Positions 22,638 through 30,881 of a DNA stretch of 64,000 bases are shown piece after piece (position 1 is the first letter of the stretch; each line of letters starts with the position of its first letter). Below the pieces are notes generated by a model. That model was not told the origin of the DNA. It worked only from the letters and a program-made list of their open reading frames with translations, and did no database searches. Position numbers and translations under genes: made by a program. The stretch comes from Capnocytophaga periodontitidis (lineage in GTDB: Bacteria; Bacteroidota; Bacteroidia; Flavobacteriales; Flavobacteriaceae). Where the stretch lies: NCBI RefSeq assembly GCF_016126015.1, contig NZ_JAEFDB010000002.1, forward strand, positions 124,001 through 188,000, read 5' to 3'.

Positions 22638-24029
22638 CTAATTGTGTAGCATATTTTTAGGGTCTAACACTTCATCTAATTTCTCTTTAGAGAGCAATCC
22701 GTGTTCTAATACCAAATCATAAACTGATTTACCTGTTTGTAAGGCTTCTTTGGCAATTTTGGTACTGTTCTTATAACCGATATGAGGGTTGAGAGCTGTT
22801 ACAATACCAATGCTGTTTTTCACCATATTGAGGCACACCTCGCGGTTGGCAGTGATGCCTTCCACGCATTTAGTGCGCAAAGTATCGATAGCGCGTTCTA
22901 AGAATACGATTGATTCTATAATGCTTTGGCACAATACAGGCTCCATTACATTCAATTGTAACTGACCAGCCTCAGCAGCAAAAGTAACAGTAAGGTCGTT
23001 GCCTATCACCTTGTAGCACACTTGGTTCACTACTTCGGGGATTACAGGGTTTACTTTTCCTGGCATAATAGACGAACCTGGTTGCATAGCAGGAAGATTG
23101 ATTTCGTTGAGTCCTGCACGAGGTCCTGAAGAGAGCAAACGCAAGTCGTTGCAAATTTTAGAGAGTTTCACCGCCATACGTTTCAATGCCGATGAGTAAA
23201 TCACGTAAGAACCAGTATCAGGAGTAGCTTCTACGAGGTTAGCAGCGGTTACAAAAGCATCGCCAGTAAGTTTGGCTAAGTTCTCAGCACATAGTTTGGC
23301 ATAGCCTTTAGGAGCGTTGAGCCCTGTACCGATAGCCGTTCCTCCCATATTGATTTCCAAGAAAAGGTTGGCATTGCTTTGCAAACGAGCGATTTCCTCT
23401 TCTAAGTTGGCTGCAAAAGCCTCAAACTCTTGACCAAGGGTCATAGGTACTGCATCTTGTAATTGGGTGCGACCCATTTTAATTACATCGGCAAACTCTT
23501 GTCCTTTTTTGCGGAAAGCCTCGATGAGCAATTGCAATTTTTTAATGAGCGATTTATTCATCATAATCACCGCTAATTTCACGGTGGTAGGATAAGCATC
23601 GTTAGTAGATTGCGATTGGTTCACGTGGTCGTTAGGTGAGCAGTGCGAATAATCACCTTTTTCATAGCCCATAAGCTCCAAGGCACGGTTAGCAATCACT
23701 TCATTGGCATTCATATTCACCGAAGTACCTGCTCCCCCTTGAATCATATCCACCAAAAACTGACTGTCAAATTTCCCAGCAATCACTTCTTTACAAGCCT
23801 CACTAATAGGTTTGAGGAGTGTATCGGGCAATAATCCCAAAGCGTGATTAGTTTGAGCAGCAGCGAGTTTCACATAGCCGATAGCTTTTACAAAAGCAGG
23901 ATAGTCACCCATTTTAGTGCCAGTAATGCGGAAGTTCTCGATAGCGCGCTGAGTTTGCACACCATAATAAGCATCGGCGGGCACTTGCAAATCACCGATA
24001 AGGTCTGATTCTGTTCTAAATTTTGTCAT
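22638..24029 (-). CDS. aspA: Aspartate ammonia-lyase
   Basis: 463 residues. The start YYGVQTQRAIENFRITG and the family signature GSSIMPGKVNP (active-site loop) identify the aspartase/fumarase superfamily; the QTxRAxENF form and the overall length favour aspartase over class II fumarase. It converts L-aspartate to fumarate and ammonia, feeding fumarate respiration or succinate formation. That fits a CO2-requiring oral bacterium. Single-gene unit with a downstream hairpin terminator. Confidence 0.92.
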   Translation of the reverse strand: MTKFRTESDLIGDLQVPADAYYGVQTQRAIENFRITGTKMGDYPAFVKAIGYVKLAAAQTNHALGLLPDTLLKPISEACKEVIAGKFDSQFLVDMIQGGAGTSVNMNANEVIANRALELMGYEKGDYSHCSPNDHVNQSQSTNDAYPTTVKLAVIMMNKSLIKKLQLLIEAFRKKGQEFADVIKMGRTQLQDAVPMTLGQEFEAFAANLEEEIARLQSNANLFLEINMGGTAIGTGLNAPKGYAKLCAENLAKLTGDAFVTAANLVEATPDTGSYVIYSSALKRMAVKLSKICNDLRLLSSGPRAGLNEINLPAMQPGSSIMPGKVNPVIPEVVNQVCYKVIGNDLTVTFAAEAGQLQLNVMEPVLCQSIIESIVFLERAIDTLRTKCVEGITANREVCLNMVKNSIGIVTALNPHIGYKNSTKIAKEALQTGKSVYDLVLEHGLLSKEKLDEVLDPKNMLHN

Positions 24030-24398
24030 AATTATTTATTATTAGTCGTTAGAAATTAGGAAATAGGAATTAGAAAAAATCGCGGTAAAATTACGAAAGA
24101 TTTCTGATATAAAAAAGAAAAAGAAGTATAAACTTTTGGTAATAAAAATCTATTGCCACACACTTAAATTAGGATATTAAACTATTTTTTATTACATTTG
24201 CCCCGATGATAGGTTTCAGGGGTCAGGTTTCAGGTGTCAGCCTCGTCTGACGCGTCAGGAATCTGACTTGTCTGACACGTCCGCCTCGTCCGATAAATCA
24301 CAAACAATATTAAACATTATTTTTTAACCCCTCTTAACCAGATTGCCCCTCTCTCCTTGCGAGAGAGGGAACGCGAGAGAGGATAATACAAATATTAT
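24030..24398 (+). promoter_or_regulatory. Gap before the twin lipoproteins: promoter, repeat tract and leader hairpin
   Basis: No gene seen. TACATTTG (24193-24200) is a -7 element for the plus-strand lipoprotein gene. Positions 24211-24295 hold a tract of ggtttcaggtgtcag and cgtctgacacgtc units, also present at 25189-25236 and 26047-26110. At 24346-24368 a 9-bp perfect stem CCCTCTCTC/GAGAGAGGG would form in the 5' leader, 30 nt before the start codon. Confidence 0.65.
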
Positions 24399-25187
24399 AT
24401 GAAAAAACTAATTTTTTCGGCACTCGTTGCCACAGCATTATGTGTTTCCTCTTGCGGGAAAGACGACGACAACGGCGGAGGTAACACTTCGCTCAATGGG
24501 GATTGGTATCTTTACAGCATTTATAATGACCCCGATGGTAATGGAAAAAGCTGGGCAATTTCTGACAATTGCGCTAAAAAAACTTATTTTTCAATTTCGG
24601 ATAAAAAAATAAAGCACGAATGGTATTACCAAGAAGGTTCTGAGTGCAAATACACTCCAGTGTATTACGATTATACGGCTACTAATGGCGTTTTTGATGT
24701 CACGGTTGCCAATGATTCTCCTAATGGAAACAAAGGGGGAACAGCCTCTGTAAAATACGAAATAAAGGACAAGGAACTTATCCTTCGCTTTAAAAATAAT
24801 CGACAACAGGAAGAAATAAATGTTCTCCACAAAAAAGGGGTAGACTATAGTTATCTCGATCCTTTTGTAGGACATTGGAAAATGACTAAAGCTACCGTAG
24901 GGCAAACGGAGCGCCTTGTAAAAGAAGGTGAATGCTTGAATGGAGAGGTAGTAGCTAGTTCTTTAGGGTTTTCATTCTATTATAAAGTTCCTAACCAAAG
25001 CGGGCAATGCCAAGGGACTGTAGAAACTTTCAAATGGGTAAAAGAAGGCAATAAATATTACGATATTACCAATCCTCAAAAGAAAGAGGAGTTGGCGCTT
25101 GTCTTTTCAGAGAATAACACCAAGCTTTCCTACAGCGCGCAAAGCCAAAATGGTTTAGTAACTTTCTACTTTACCAAAGTAAAATAG
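24399..25187 (+). CDS. Lipoprotein with surface-export signal, twin copy 1
   Basis: 262 residues. Signal MKKLIFSALVATALCVSSC, then GKDDDNGGG. Lys-Asp-Asp just after the lipidated Cys is an excellent match to the Capnocytophaga surface-lipoprotein export signal. Two related beta-rich halves follow, each opening with a G(D/H)W(Y/K) motif (LNGDWYLYSI near 31; FVGHWKMTKA near 155) as in lipocalin-like domains. Function unknown. The next gene is a close paralogue, and repeat tracts flank both, so they arose by tandem duplication. Confidence 0.75.
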   Translation: MKKLIFSALVATALCVSSCGKDDDNGGGNTSLNGDWYLYSIYNDPDGNGKSWAISDNCAKKTYFSISDKKIKHEWYYQEGSECKYTPVYYDYTATNGVFDVTVANDSPNGNKGGTASVKYEIKDKELILRFKNNRQQEEINVLHKKGVDYSYLDPFVGHWKMTKATVGQTERLVKEGECLNGEVVASSLGFSFYYKVPNQSGQCQGTVETFKWVKEGNKYYDITNPQKKEELALVFSENNTKLSYSAQSQNGLVTFYFTKVK

Positions 25188-25261
25188 GTTTCAGGTGTCA
25201 GGGGACAGGTTTCAGCCTCGTCAGACGCGTCTGATAATAAACAACATTAAATAATAATTAT

Positions 25262-26047
25262 ATGAAAAAAATCATTTTTTCGGCACTCGTTGCCACAACA
25301 TTATTCGTTTCCTCTTGTGGGAAAGACGACGACAACGGCGGAGGTAGCACTTCGCTCAATGGGGATTGGTATGGATATGTTCTTTACGCCGATGAAAATA
25401 ATAAAGGAATGCGATGGAGTATTCCTAATACTTGCTCTGAGCAAAGCTATTGGTCAATAGCTGATAAAAAAATAAAGCTGGAATCGTATTTGTTAGATAA
25501 TAACAATAACTGCCAATATAACCCTATTTATTATGATTATACCTCCTCCAACGGTACTTTTCATATGACCATTTCCAACGATTCTCCAACTGGAAAAAAA
25601 GGGAATACCTCTTCTGTTAAATACGAGATGAAAGATAAAGAACTCATCTTGCGTTATTATGATGGGATAAATGATATAATAACTGTCCGCCACAAAAAAG
25701 GTGTAGATTACAGCCACCTCGACCCACTTACAGGTCGTTGGCTAATGACCAAATACGTAGTGAGGCAACAAGAATTTATTGTAAAGAACGGCGAATGCTT
25801 ATACGGCGAAATAGTAGCCCACTCTTTGGGAGCTACCCTATACCTTAATTATCCAGAAAATGGGCAATGTAATAAAACAATAAACAGCTACAAATGGGTA
25901 AAAGAAGGGGGTAAGTACTACAACGTAAGCGACCCTGCGGAAAAGGAGTTGTGGGATATCAATTTCTCCAACAACAACCACTATATGACTTTTGCCGTAG
26001 ATACCAATAACGGACGTGTAGTAATGCACTTTACCAAAGTAAAATAG
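25262..26047 (+). CDS. Lipoprotein with surface-export signal, twin copy 2
   Basis: 261 residues, with signal and linker nearly identical at DNA level to the gene just upstream (CGKDDDNGGG), but the mature domains have diverged (LNGDWYGYVLYADENNKG; LTGRWLMTKYVV). The conserved start and diverged body suggest selection for variation of exposed parts. Likely a surface-exposed beta-rich binding protein; no named family. It has no separate promoter that I can see, so it may be transcribed with copy 1. Confidence 0.75.
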   Translation: MKKIIFSALVATTLFVSSCGKDDDNGGGSTSLNGDWYGYVLYADENNKGMRWSIPNTCSEQSYWSIADKKIKLESYLLDNNNNCQYNPIYYDYTSSNGTFHMTISNDSPTGKKGNTSSVKYEMKDKELILRYYDGINDIITVRHKKGVDYSHLDPLTGRWLMTKYVVRQQEFIVKNGECLYGEIVAHSLGATLYLNYPENGQCNKTINSYKWVKEGGKYYNVSDPAEKELWDINFSNNNHYMTFAVDTNNGRVVMHFTKVK

Positions 26048-26220
26048 GTGTTAGGTTTCAGAGGTCAGGTTTCAGGAATCTGCCTCGTCTGACACGTCCG
26101 ACTTGTCTAATAAATTGTAAAAACAACATTCACTATTTTTATTTTAAAGTGATAAAAAACTATTTTTTAGTTATTTTTGTAGTGAAATCCGTGGGAGAAT
26201 GATTTAAAAAGATAATTCAA

Positions 26221-26258
26221 AAAATCCCCTTGCAGTAGTAACCGCAAGGGGATTTTTT
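26221..26258. terminator. Strong intrinsic terminator
   Basis: Stem AAAATCCCCTTGC (26221-26233)/GCAAGGGGATTTT (26244-26256) with T run. It is suitable for both the lipoprotein genes (plus) and the POT transporter (minus). A related hairpin is at 60375-60418. Confidence 0.85.
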
Positions 26259-26312
26259 AATTGTTATCTATTAACTGTTAATTGTTAATTATTAATTGTT
26301 AACTGTTAATTG

Positions 26313-27716
26313 TTATTTTACTCCGTGCATCATCGCTTGAAGTTTCTTGTTGAGGAGTATCATTCCTAAACCGCAGAGGATTACAAATCCTGAAACCGCT
26401 GCAAATACTACACTCGCACCGAGTTTTTCTACATAAGAAGCGATCACCCCTCCTATGGAGTTGGCAAAGAAGGCTGCCATCATCCAAACTCCCATCATAA
26501 GTCCTGCTAAGCGTGGAGGTGAAAGTTTAGTAACAGTAGAAAGTCCTACAGGCGATAAGCACAACTCACCGATGGTGTGAGTGAGGTAAGTGAGTATCAA
26601 CCACGCCAAGCTCGCTTTTACAGCAACATCTTTAGGGTCTACCCCTATAGCGCCACCGCGTTCGTACACAGCGCCAAGCATAAAGAAGAACCCTACCCCA
26701 AGAAGGATCATCCCTAATCCCATTTTGAAAGGTGTAGTGAGACGTTGTCCCATTTTAGTACCCCAGAAGGTAGCAAATACTGGTGCTAACAACACAATAA
26801 ACAATGGGTTTACTGATTGGAACCAAGCGGTAGGAATTTCAAAACTACCTACCACACGGTTGATATAACTATCGGTGTAGAGGGTGAGTGATGAACCCGC
26901 TTGTTCAAAGCCAGCAAAGAAGAATATCGCAAAGAAGAAGTAGATAAAGATTACTGCAATGCGTTCTTTTTCTTCTTTGGTAAGTGGTTTATGTGCTTCA
27001 GCTTCTGAAAGTTCTACTGCTTTTTTGGTTGAGCCTTTAGCTTTCAAACCGAGGTCTCCTAAATATTTCTGTGCAAAGAAAATAAATATCAATTCACCGA
27101 TGAGCATCCCTATAGCCGCTGCTCCAAAGCCGAATTTGTAACCGAACGACATTGCCACTTCACCTGTATTGGCATCAATAGCGGTTTTGGCAAAGATATT
27201 ATCGGTGAGGAATCCGGTGATAAGAGGTGCCAAGAAAGCCCCTAAGTTGATACCCATATAGAAAATAGAGAAAGCTGAGTCAAGGCGTTTATCACCTGAT
27301 TCATAGAGTCCTCCTACTAAGGCTGAAATGTTTGGTTTAAAGAACCCATTACCAATGATGAGCAGGAAGAGCCCTAAATAAAGTCCTGCGTGGCTCGTCC
27401 AAGCGAAGAGAGCTGCCTCACCCAAGAACATTATAAATCCTCCTAACAACACCGATTTGCGTTGTCCTAAGAAGTTATCGGCTATCCATCCGCCAATCAG
27501 TGGGGTGAAATAGGTAAGACCGGTCGCAAAACCATAAATCAAACTTGCGGTGGAAGGATCGAAAGCCAAACCGCCTTCAAGCCACGTTTTGGTGAGGTAT
27601 AACATCAAAATACCGCGCATTCCATAGTAACTGAAACGCTCCCACATCCCTGTTAGGAACACCAAATAAAGCCCCTTAGGGTGCTTTTTCTTCTCATTTT
27701 CTACGTTTGTATCCAT
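26313..27716 (-). CDS. Proton-dependent oligopeptide transporter (POT/PTR family)
   Basis: 467 residues, about 12-14 membrane helices. The family's proton-coupling motif ExxERFxYY appears near the start as GMWERFSYYGMRGILMLYL, and the second PTR signature is visible around NPNISALVGGLYE (FFKPNISALVG). It imports di- and tripeptides with protons. A gene for dipeptidyl peptidase IV, which releases dipeptides outside, follows on the DNA 22 bp upstream in the same orientation. The pair therefore forms a peptide-feeding unit with DPP-IV transcribed first. Confidence 0.92.
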   Translation of the reverse strand: MDTNVENEKKKHPKGLYLVFLTGMWERFSYYGMRGILMLYLTKTWLEGGLAFDPSTASLIYGFATGLTYFTPLIGGWIADNFLGQRKSVLLGGFIMFLGEAALFAWTSHAGLYLGLFLLIIGNGFFKPNISALVGGLYESGDKRLDSAFSIFYMGINLGAFLAPLITGFLTDNIFAKTAIDANTGEVAMSFGYKFGFGAAAIGMLIGELIFIFFAQKYLGDLGLKAKGSTKKAVELSEAEAHKPLTKEEKERIAVIFIYFFFAIFFFAGFEQAGSSLTLYTDSYINRVVGSFEIPTAWFQSVNPLFIVLLAPVFATFWGTKMGQRLTTPFKMGLGMILLGVGFFFMLGAVYERGGAIGVDPKDVAVKASLAWLILTYLTHTIGELCLSPVGLSTVTKLSPPRLAGLMMGVWMMAAFFANSIGGVIASYVEKLGASVVFAAVSGFVILCGLGMILLNKKLQAMMHGVK

Positions 27717-27738
27717 TTATTAATAAATTAAGGTTTGT

Positions 27739-29943
27739 TTATAAATTTTGTTCAATAAAATTCGTCATTTTTGTGTATAACTGAAAGCGTGTGCTGCCGG
27801 TGTTGTCGTAAATTCCGTGGTTCTTATCAGGATAGATGAGCCAATCGAAATCTTTTTGTAAACTCACTAAAGTTTCTATCAGCACCATTGCGTTTTGCAC
27901 GTGTACATTGTCGTCGGCACTACCGTGAATGAGTAGGTATTTGCCTTTGAGTTTAGCAGCGTGAAACAAGGGTGAATTTTCGTCGTAACCTTTGGCATTC
28001 TCTTGAGGGGTACGCATAAAGCGCTCGGTGTAAATAGTGTCGTAAAAACGCCAATTGGTAACAGGGGCTACTGCTATTGCCATTTTAAATATATCGCCTT
28101 TTTGAAACAGACAGTTAGACGACATAAAACCGCCAAAACTCCAACCCCATATACCTATTCTGCTCTTGTCGATATAAGGATAATCGCCTACGAGCTGAGC
28201 GACATCGGCTTGGTCTTCAACTTCGTATTTGCCGAGTTGTTGATAGGTACATTTCTTAAAATCTGCTCCTTTATAGCCCGTGCCACGACCGTCTACACAT
28301 AGCACTATATAGCCTTTTTGGGTGAGCATTGCATGCCAAAAGTCGTTCATATCCCACCACTGGTCGGCTACTTCTTGTGAACCTGGTCCTGAGTATTGGT
28401 ACATCAATAGGGGGTATTGCTTTTTAGGGTCAAAATCCTTAGGTTTGAGCATATAAGCGTTGAAAGTACCTTTGGTAGTTTTCAGTTCCATAAACTCTTT
28501 TTCGGGCAAATTGTAGGCTTTGAGTCGCTGAGCGTATTCCGCATTGGTAATGATTTCTTTGAGTTGTTTGCCGCTTTTGGTGTCGTTCAGCGTATAGCGT
28601 GGAGGCGTAGAGGCATTGGCAAAAGCGTGGATATACATAGAGAAATCCCCGCTAAAGGTTCCTTTGTTCGTGCCTGCCTCAGTAGAAAGTGCGCGAGGGG
28701 CTTTGCCTTTGAGGCTCACCGCATAGAGTCCTCGGCGGGTAGAGCCTATTTGGGTAGATTGGTAGAACAACTGCTGGGTTTTAGGGTCGTAACCATAGCA
28801 ATCGGTTACTTCCCAGTTGCCACGCGTGAGCTGGCGTACTAATTTCCCTTTGGCATTGCAGTAGTAAAAATGGTTATGCCCGTCTTTTTCCGATTGGTAA
28901 ATAAAGCTATTATCGGGTAAAAATAGTATATCCTTGTTAATGCTTACATAAGTCGCGCTGGTTTCCTTCACTAAGGAAGTCGTTGCCTTCGTCTGGCTAT
29001 TCACTTGTAAAAGTTGCCAATCGTTTTGGTGGCGGTTGAGGGTCTGCACTGTGAGTTTATGAGGGTCGTTTGTCCATTGCAAACGTGGGATATAATAAGC
29101 GTTGAGCGGTATTTCGGTTACCGATTGGTTAGCCAAAGTATAAATGTGCAAACTCACCGCCGAATTAGCTTCCCCTGCTTTGGGATATTTGAAAGTATAA
29201 GGGGTAGGGTAGAGGTCGTAACCGTAGATATCCATTGAAAATTCGGGTACTCTGCGCTCATCCGAACGTATAAACGCTAACTGACTGCCATCGGCATTCC
29301 AAGCAAAGAGTTTCACAATCCCAAACTCTTCTTCATACACCCAATCGGCAGTGCCGTTGATAATAGCATTCTTTTGTCCGTCGGTAGTGATTTGGGTTTC
29401 TTCGCCAGTAGCAAGGTCGTATAAATACAAGTTGTTTTCGTATACAAAAGCCAATTGTTTGCCGTTGGGTGAAAAAGTGGGGACTTGTATGCGCTTGTCG
29501 CTCACTTTTTTAAGGTCGCCAGTGGCGAGGTCGTACAGAAAATAATCGGCTATAAACGAATGGCGGTAGATGTCCTCTTTGCGAGTGGCGATAAGGAGTT
29601 TTTTCTCATCGGCTGAAAATTCATAACCTTCAATGCGATTTACTCTATCATTAGCTTGAAACAGGGTTTGTACTTTGGTGAGAGTCGCAAAGTCGTAGAG
29701 GTTGATTTCTTGAGCGCGTTTTTCGCGATTGTACTCTAACACAGTGTATTGAGGAGTGTGTTGCAACGCTTTGAGGTTGAACATACGCTCAGGGTAGAAA
29801 GTGCCCTTAGTCCAAATCTCTTGAAGCGTTTGGGCAGGCAATAGGTAATAAGTAGCAGGTAATAAGTAACAGATGAGCAGAAGTGCGCAAAAGTACAAAG
29901 CCTTGCGCCCATATAAGTTTTTATGTAGTGTATATTTCGTCAT
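27739..29943 (-). CDS. Dipeptidyl peptidase IV (S9B prolyl peptidase)
   Basis: 734 residues, signal or anchor at about 13-37, beta-propeller to ~480, alpha/beta hydrolase at the end. The DWVYEEEF motif (Glu pair that holds the substrate amino terminus) and the triad Ser602 (GWSFGG), Asp677 (SADDNVH), His709 (KNHGIY) are intact. It removes X-Pro dipeptides from peptides such as collagen fragments and supplies the POT transporter downstream. The signal peptide is encoded by repetitive DNA (YLLPATYYLLPAQ from taataagtagcaggtaataag), and the start codon lies inside a TCGTCAT heptad tract. Confidence 0.93.
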   Translation of the reverse strand: MTKYTLHKNLYGRKALYFCALLLICYLLPATYYLLPAQTLQEIWTKGTFYPERMFNLKALQHTPQYTVLEYNREKRAQEINLYDFATLTKVQTLFQANDRVNRIEGYEFSADEKKLLIATRKEDIYRHSFIADYFLYDLATGDLKKVSDKRIQVPTFSPNGKQLAFVYENNLYLYDLATGEETQITTDGQKNAIINGTADWVYEEEFGIVKLFAWNADGSQLAFIRSDERRVPEFSMDIYGYDLYPTPYTFKYPKAGEANSAVSLHIYTLANQSVTEIPLNAYYIPRLQWTNDPHKLTVQTLNRHQNDWQLLQVNSQTKATTSLVKETSATYVSINKDILFLPDNSFIYQSEKDGHNHFYYCNAKGKLVRQLTRGNWEVTDCYGYDPKTQQLFYQSTQIGSTRRGLYAVSLKGKAPRALSTEAGTNKGTFSGDFSMYIHAFANASTPPRYTLNDTKSGKQLKEIITNAEYAQRLKAYNLPEKEFMELKTTKGTFNAYMLKPKDFDPKKQYPLLMYQYSGPGSQEVADQWWDMNDFWHAMLTQKGYIVLCVDGRGTGYKGADFKKCTYQQLGKYEVEDQADVAQLVGDYPYIDKSRIGIWGWSFGGFMSSNCLFQKGDIFKMAIAVAPVTNWRFYDTIYTERFMRTPQENAKGYDENSPLFHAAKLKGKYLLIHGSADDNVHVQNAMVLIETLVSLQKDFDWLIYPDKNHGIYDNTGSTRFQLYTKMTNFIEQNL

Positions 29944-30010
29944 TCGTCATTCGTAATTCGTAACTTGTTAAGGTATATTTCGTCATTCGTAACTCGTAAC
30001 TCGTAACTGA
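29938..30010. repeat. TCGTCAT/TCGTAAT heptad tract over the DPP-IV start
   Basis: Units tcgtcat and tcgtaat or tcgtaac in tandem. Read on the minus strand each tcgtcat gives ATGACGA, so the tract carries two ATG codons 7 bp apart in different frames; only the one at 29943 is in frame with DPP-IV. Confidence 0.75.
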
Positions 30011-30114
30011 TTTGAGCCGTCAATATTAGGAATAATTTTTGAGATAGCAGCAATTTTTTAACATCTTTTTTTAGGGAGAGGTTTTTTTAAGCTGATTTTT
30101 AATGGATTACAAGT

Positions 30115-30146
30115 TTTGGATATATTGATAAAAAGTACTATTTTTG
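30115..30146 (+). promoter_or_regulatory. Promoter (TTTG-N20-TATTTTTG) of the 30.2-kb gene
   Basis: -33 TTTG at 30115-30118, 20 bp, TATTTTTG at 30139-30146. Start codon at 30198. Confidence 0.75.
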
Positions 30147-30197
30147 TACCTCAAAACGAGCCGTCTTATCGTGACTGGTTAGACAAATTAATGAACA

Positions 30198-30767
30198 ATG
30201 GGAACACTTACAATATATTTGAGTAAAAAGCAAAGTATTTTTCATACAATTGTATTTTTGTTACTTTCAGTAATGCCTTTGATTTTCTATATTATAACAT
30301 CTTATAGGTCAGAATATTTTTTTGAACGAAAAAATATAGCGATAGGCTTGCTAATGTTTTTCATAGCATTTATATTTTTTAAGGCGTTAAAAGGAGAGTT
30401 CTTTTTTCTTCGATTAAAAGACCCTAAAATAACTTTCACTGATGAAGGTATTCTTTTTGATGAATATATTCAGGGAAAGGAAAAGTGGGAAGAGATTGCT
30501 CATATTAACTTTGGAAAGAGAGTTATGATGCGAAAGCCTTCTAAAAAATACAGTAGTATGGTGATAGTTTTGAAAAATAAAGCTACGGTTAAGTTTAATA
30601 AGTTTTCATCAACGCCTCTTGATAAACATTTTATAGAGATTGATACTGCGTTTTTCAAAGAGAATGTCAATGATGAAATAGAACGCATTATAGAATTTAT
30701 TAGCACCCATTGCAGTAGGTACGAATGCTATAAAGTACCGCATCAAACAAAGTTTGTTTTCAAGTAA
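30198..30767 (+). CDS. Membrane protein with C-terminal PH-like domain, unknown function
   Basis: 189 residues: two membrane helices (about 13-33 and 47-66) followed by a ~115-residue soluble part (KITFTDEGILFDEYIQGKEKWEEIAHI...) that looks like a bacterial PH-like domain as in small DUF-type membrane proteins. No catalytic motif. Single gene with its own promoter; uvrB follows with a separate promoter. Another ATG 7 bp upstream is out of frame. Confidence 0.65.
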   Translation: MGTLTIYLSKKQSIFHTIVFLLLSVMPLIFYIITSYRSEYFFERKNIAIGLLMFFIAFIFFKALKGEFFFLRLKDPKITFTDEGILFDEYIQGKEKWEEIAHINFGKRVMMRKPSKKYSSMVIVLKNKATVKFNKFSSTPLDKHFIEIDTAFFKENVNDEIERIIEFISTHCSRYECYKVPHQTKFVFK

Positions 30768-30812
30768 GGTCTCAAGCTATCGTGAGCTTATAACTCGTGC
30801 GCCTATTCTCAT

Positions 30813-30844
30813 TTTGGCAATCTCAGTAAAAAATAGTACTTTTG
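30813..30844 (+). promoter_or_regulatory. uvrB promoter (TTTG-N20-TACTTTTG)
   Basis: -33 TTTG at 30813-30816, 20 bp, -7 TACTTTTG at 30837-30844, 37 bp before the uvrB start. Confidence 0.8.
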
Positions 30845-30881
30845 TACCCCTTTTTAAACCTACTTTATAAAATCTAAAATA

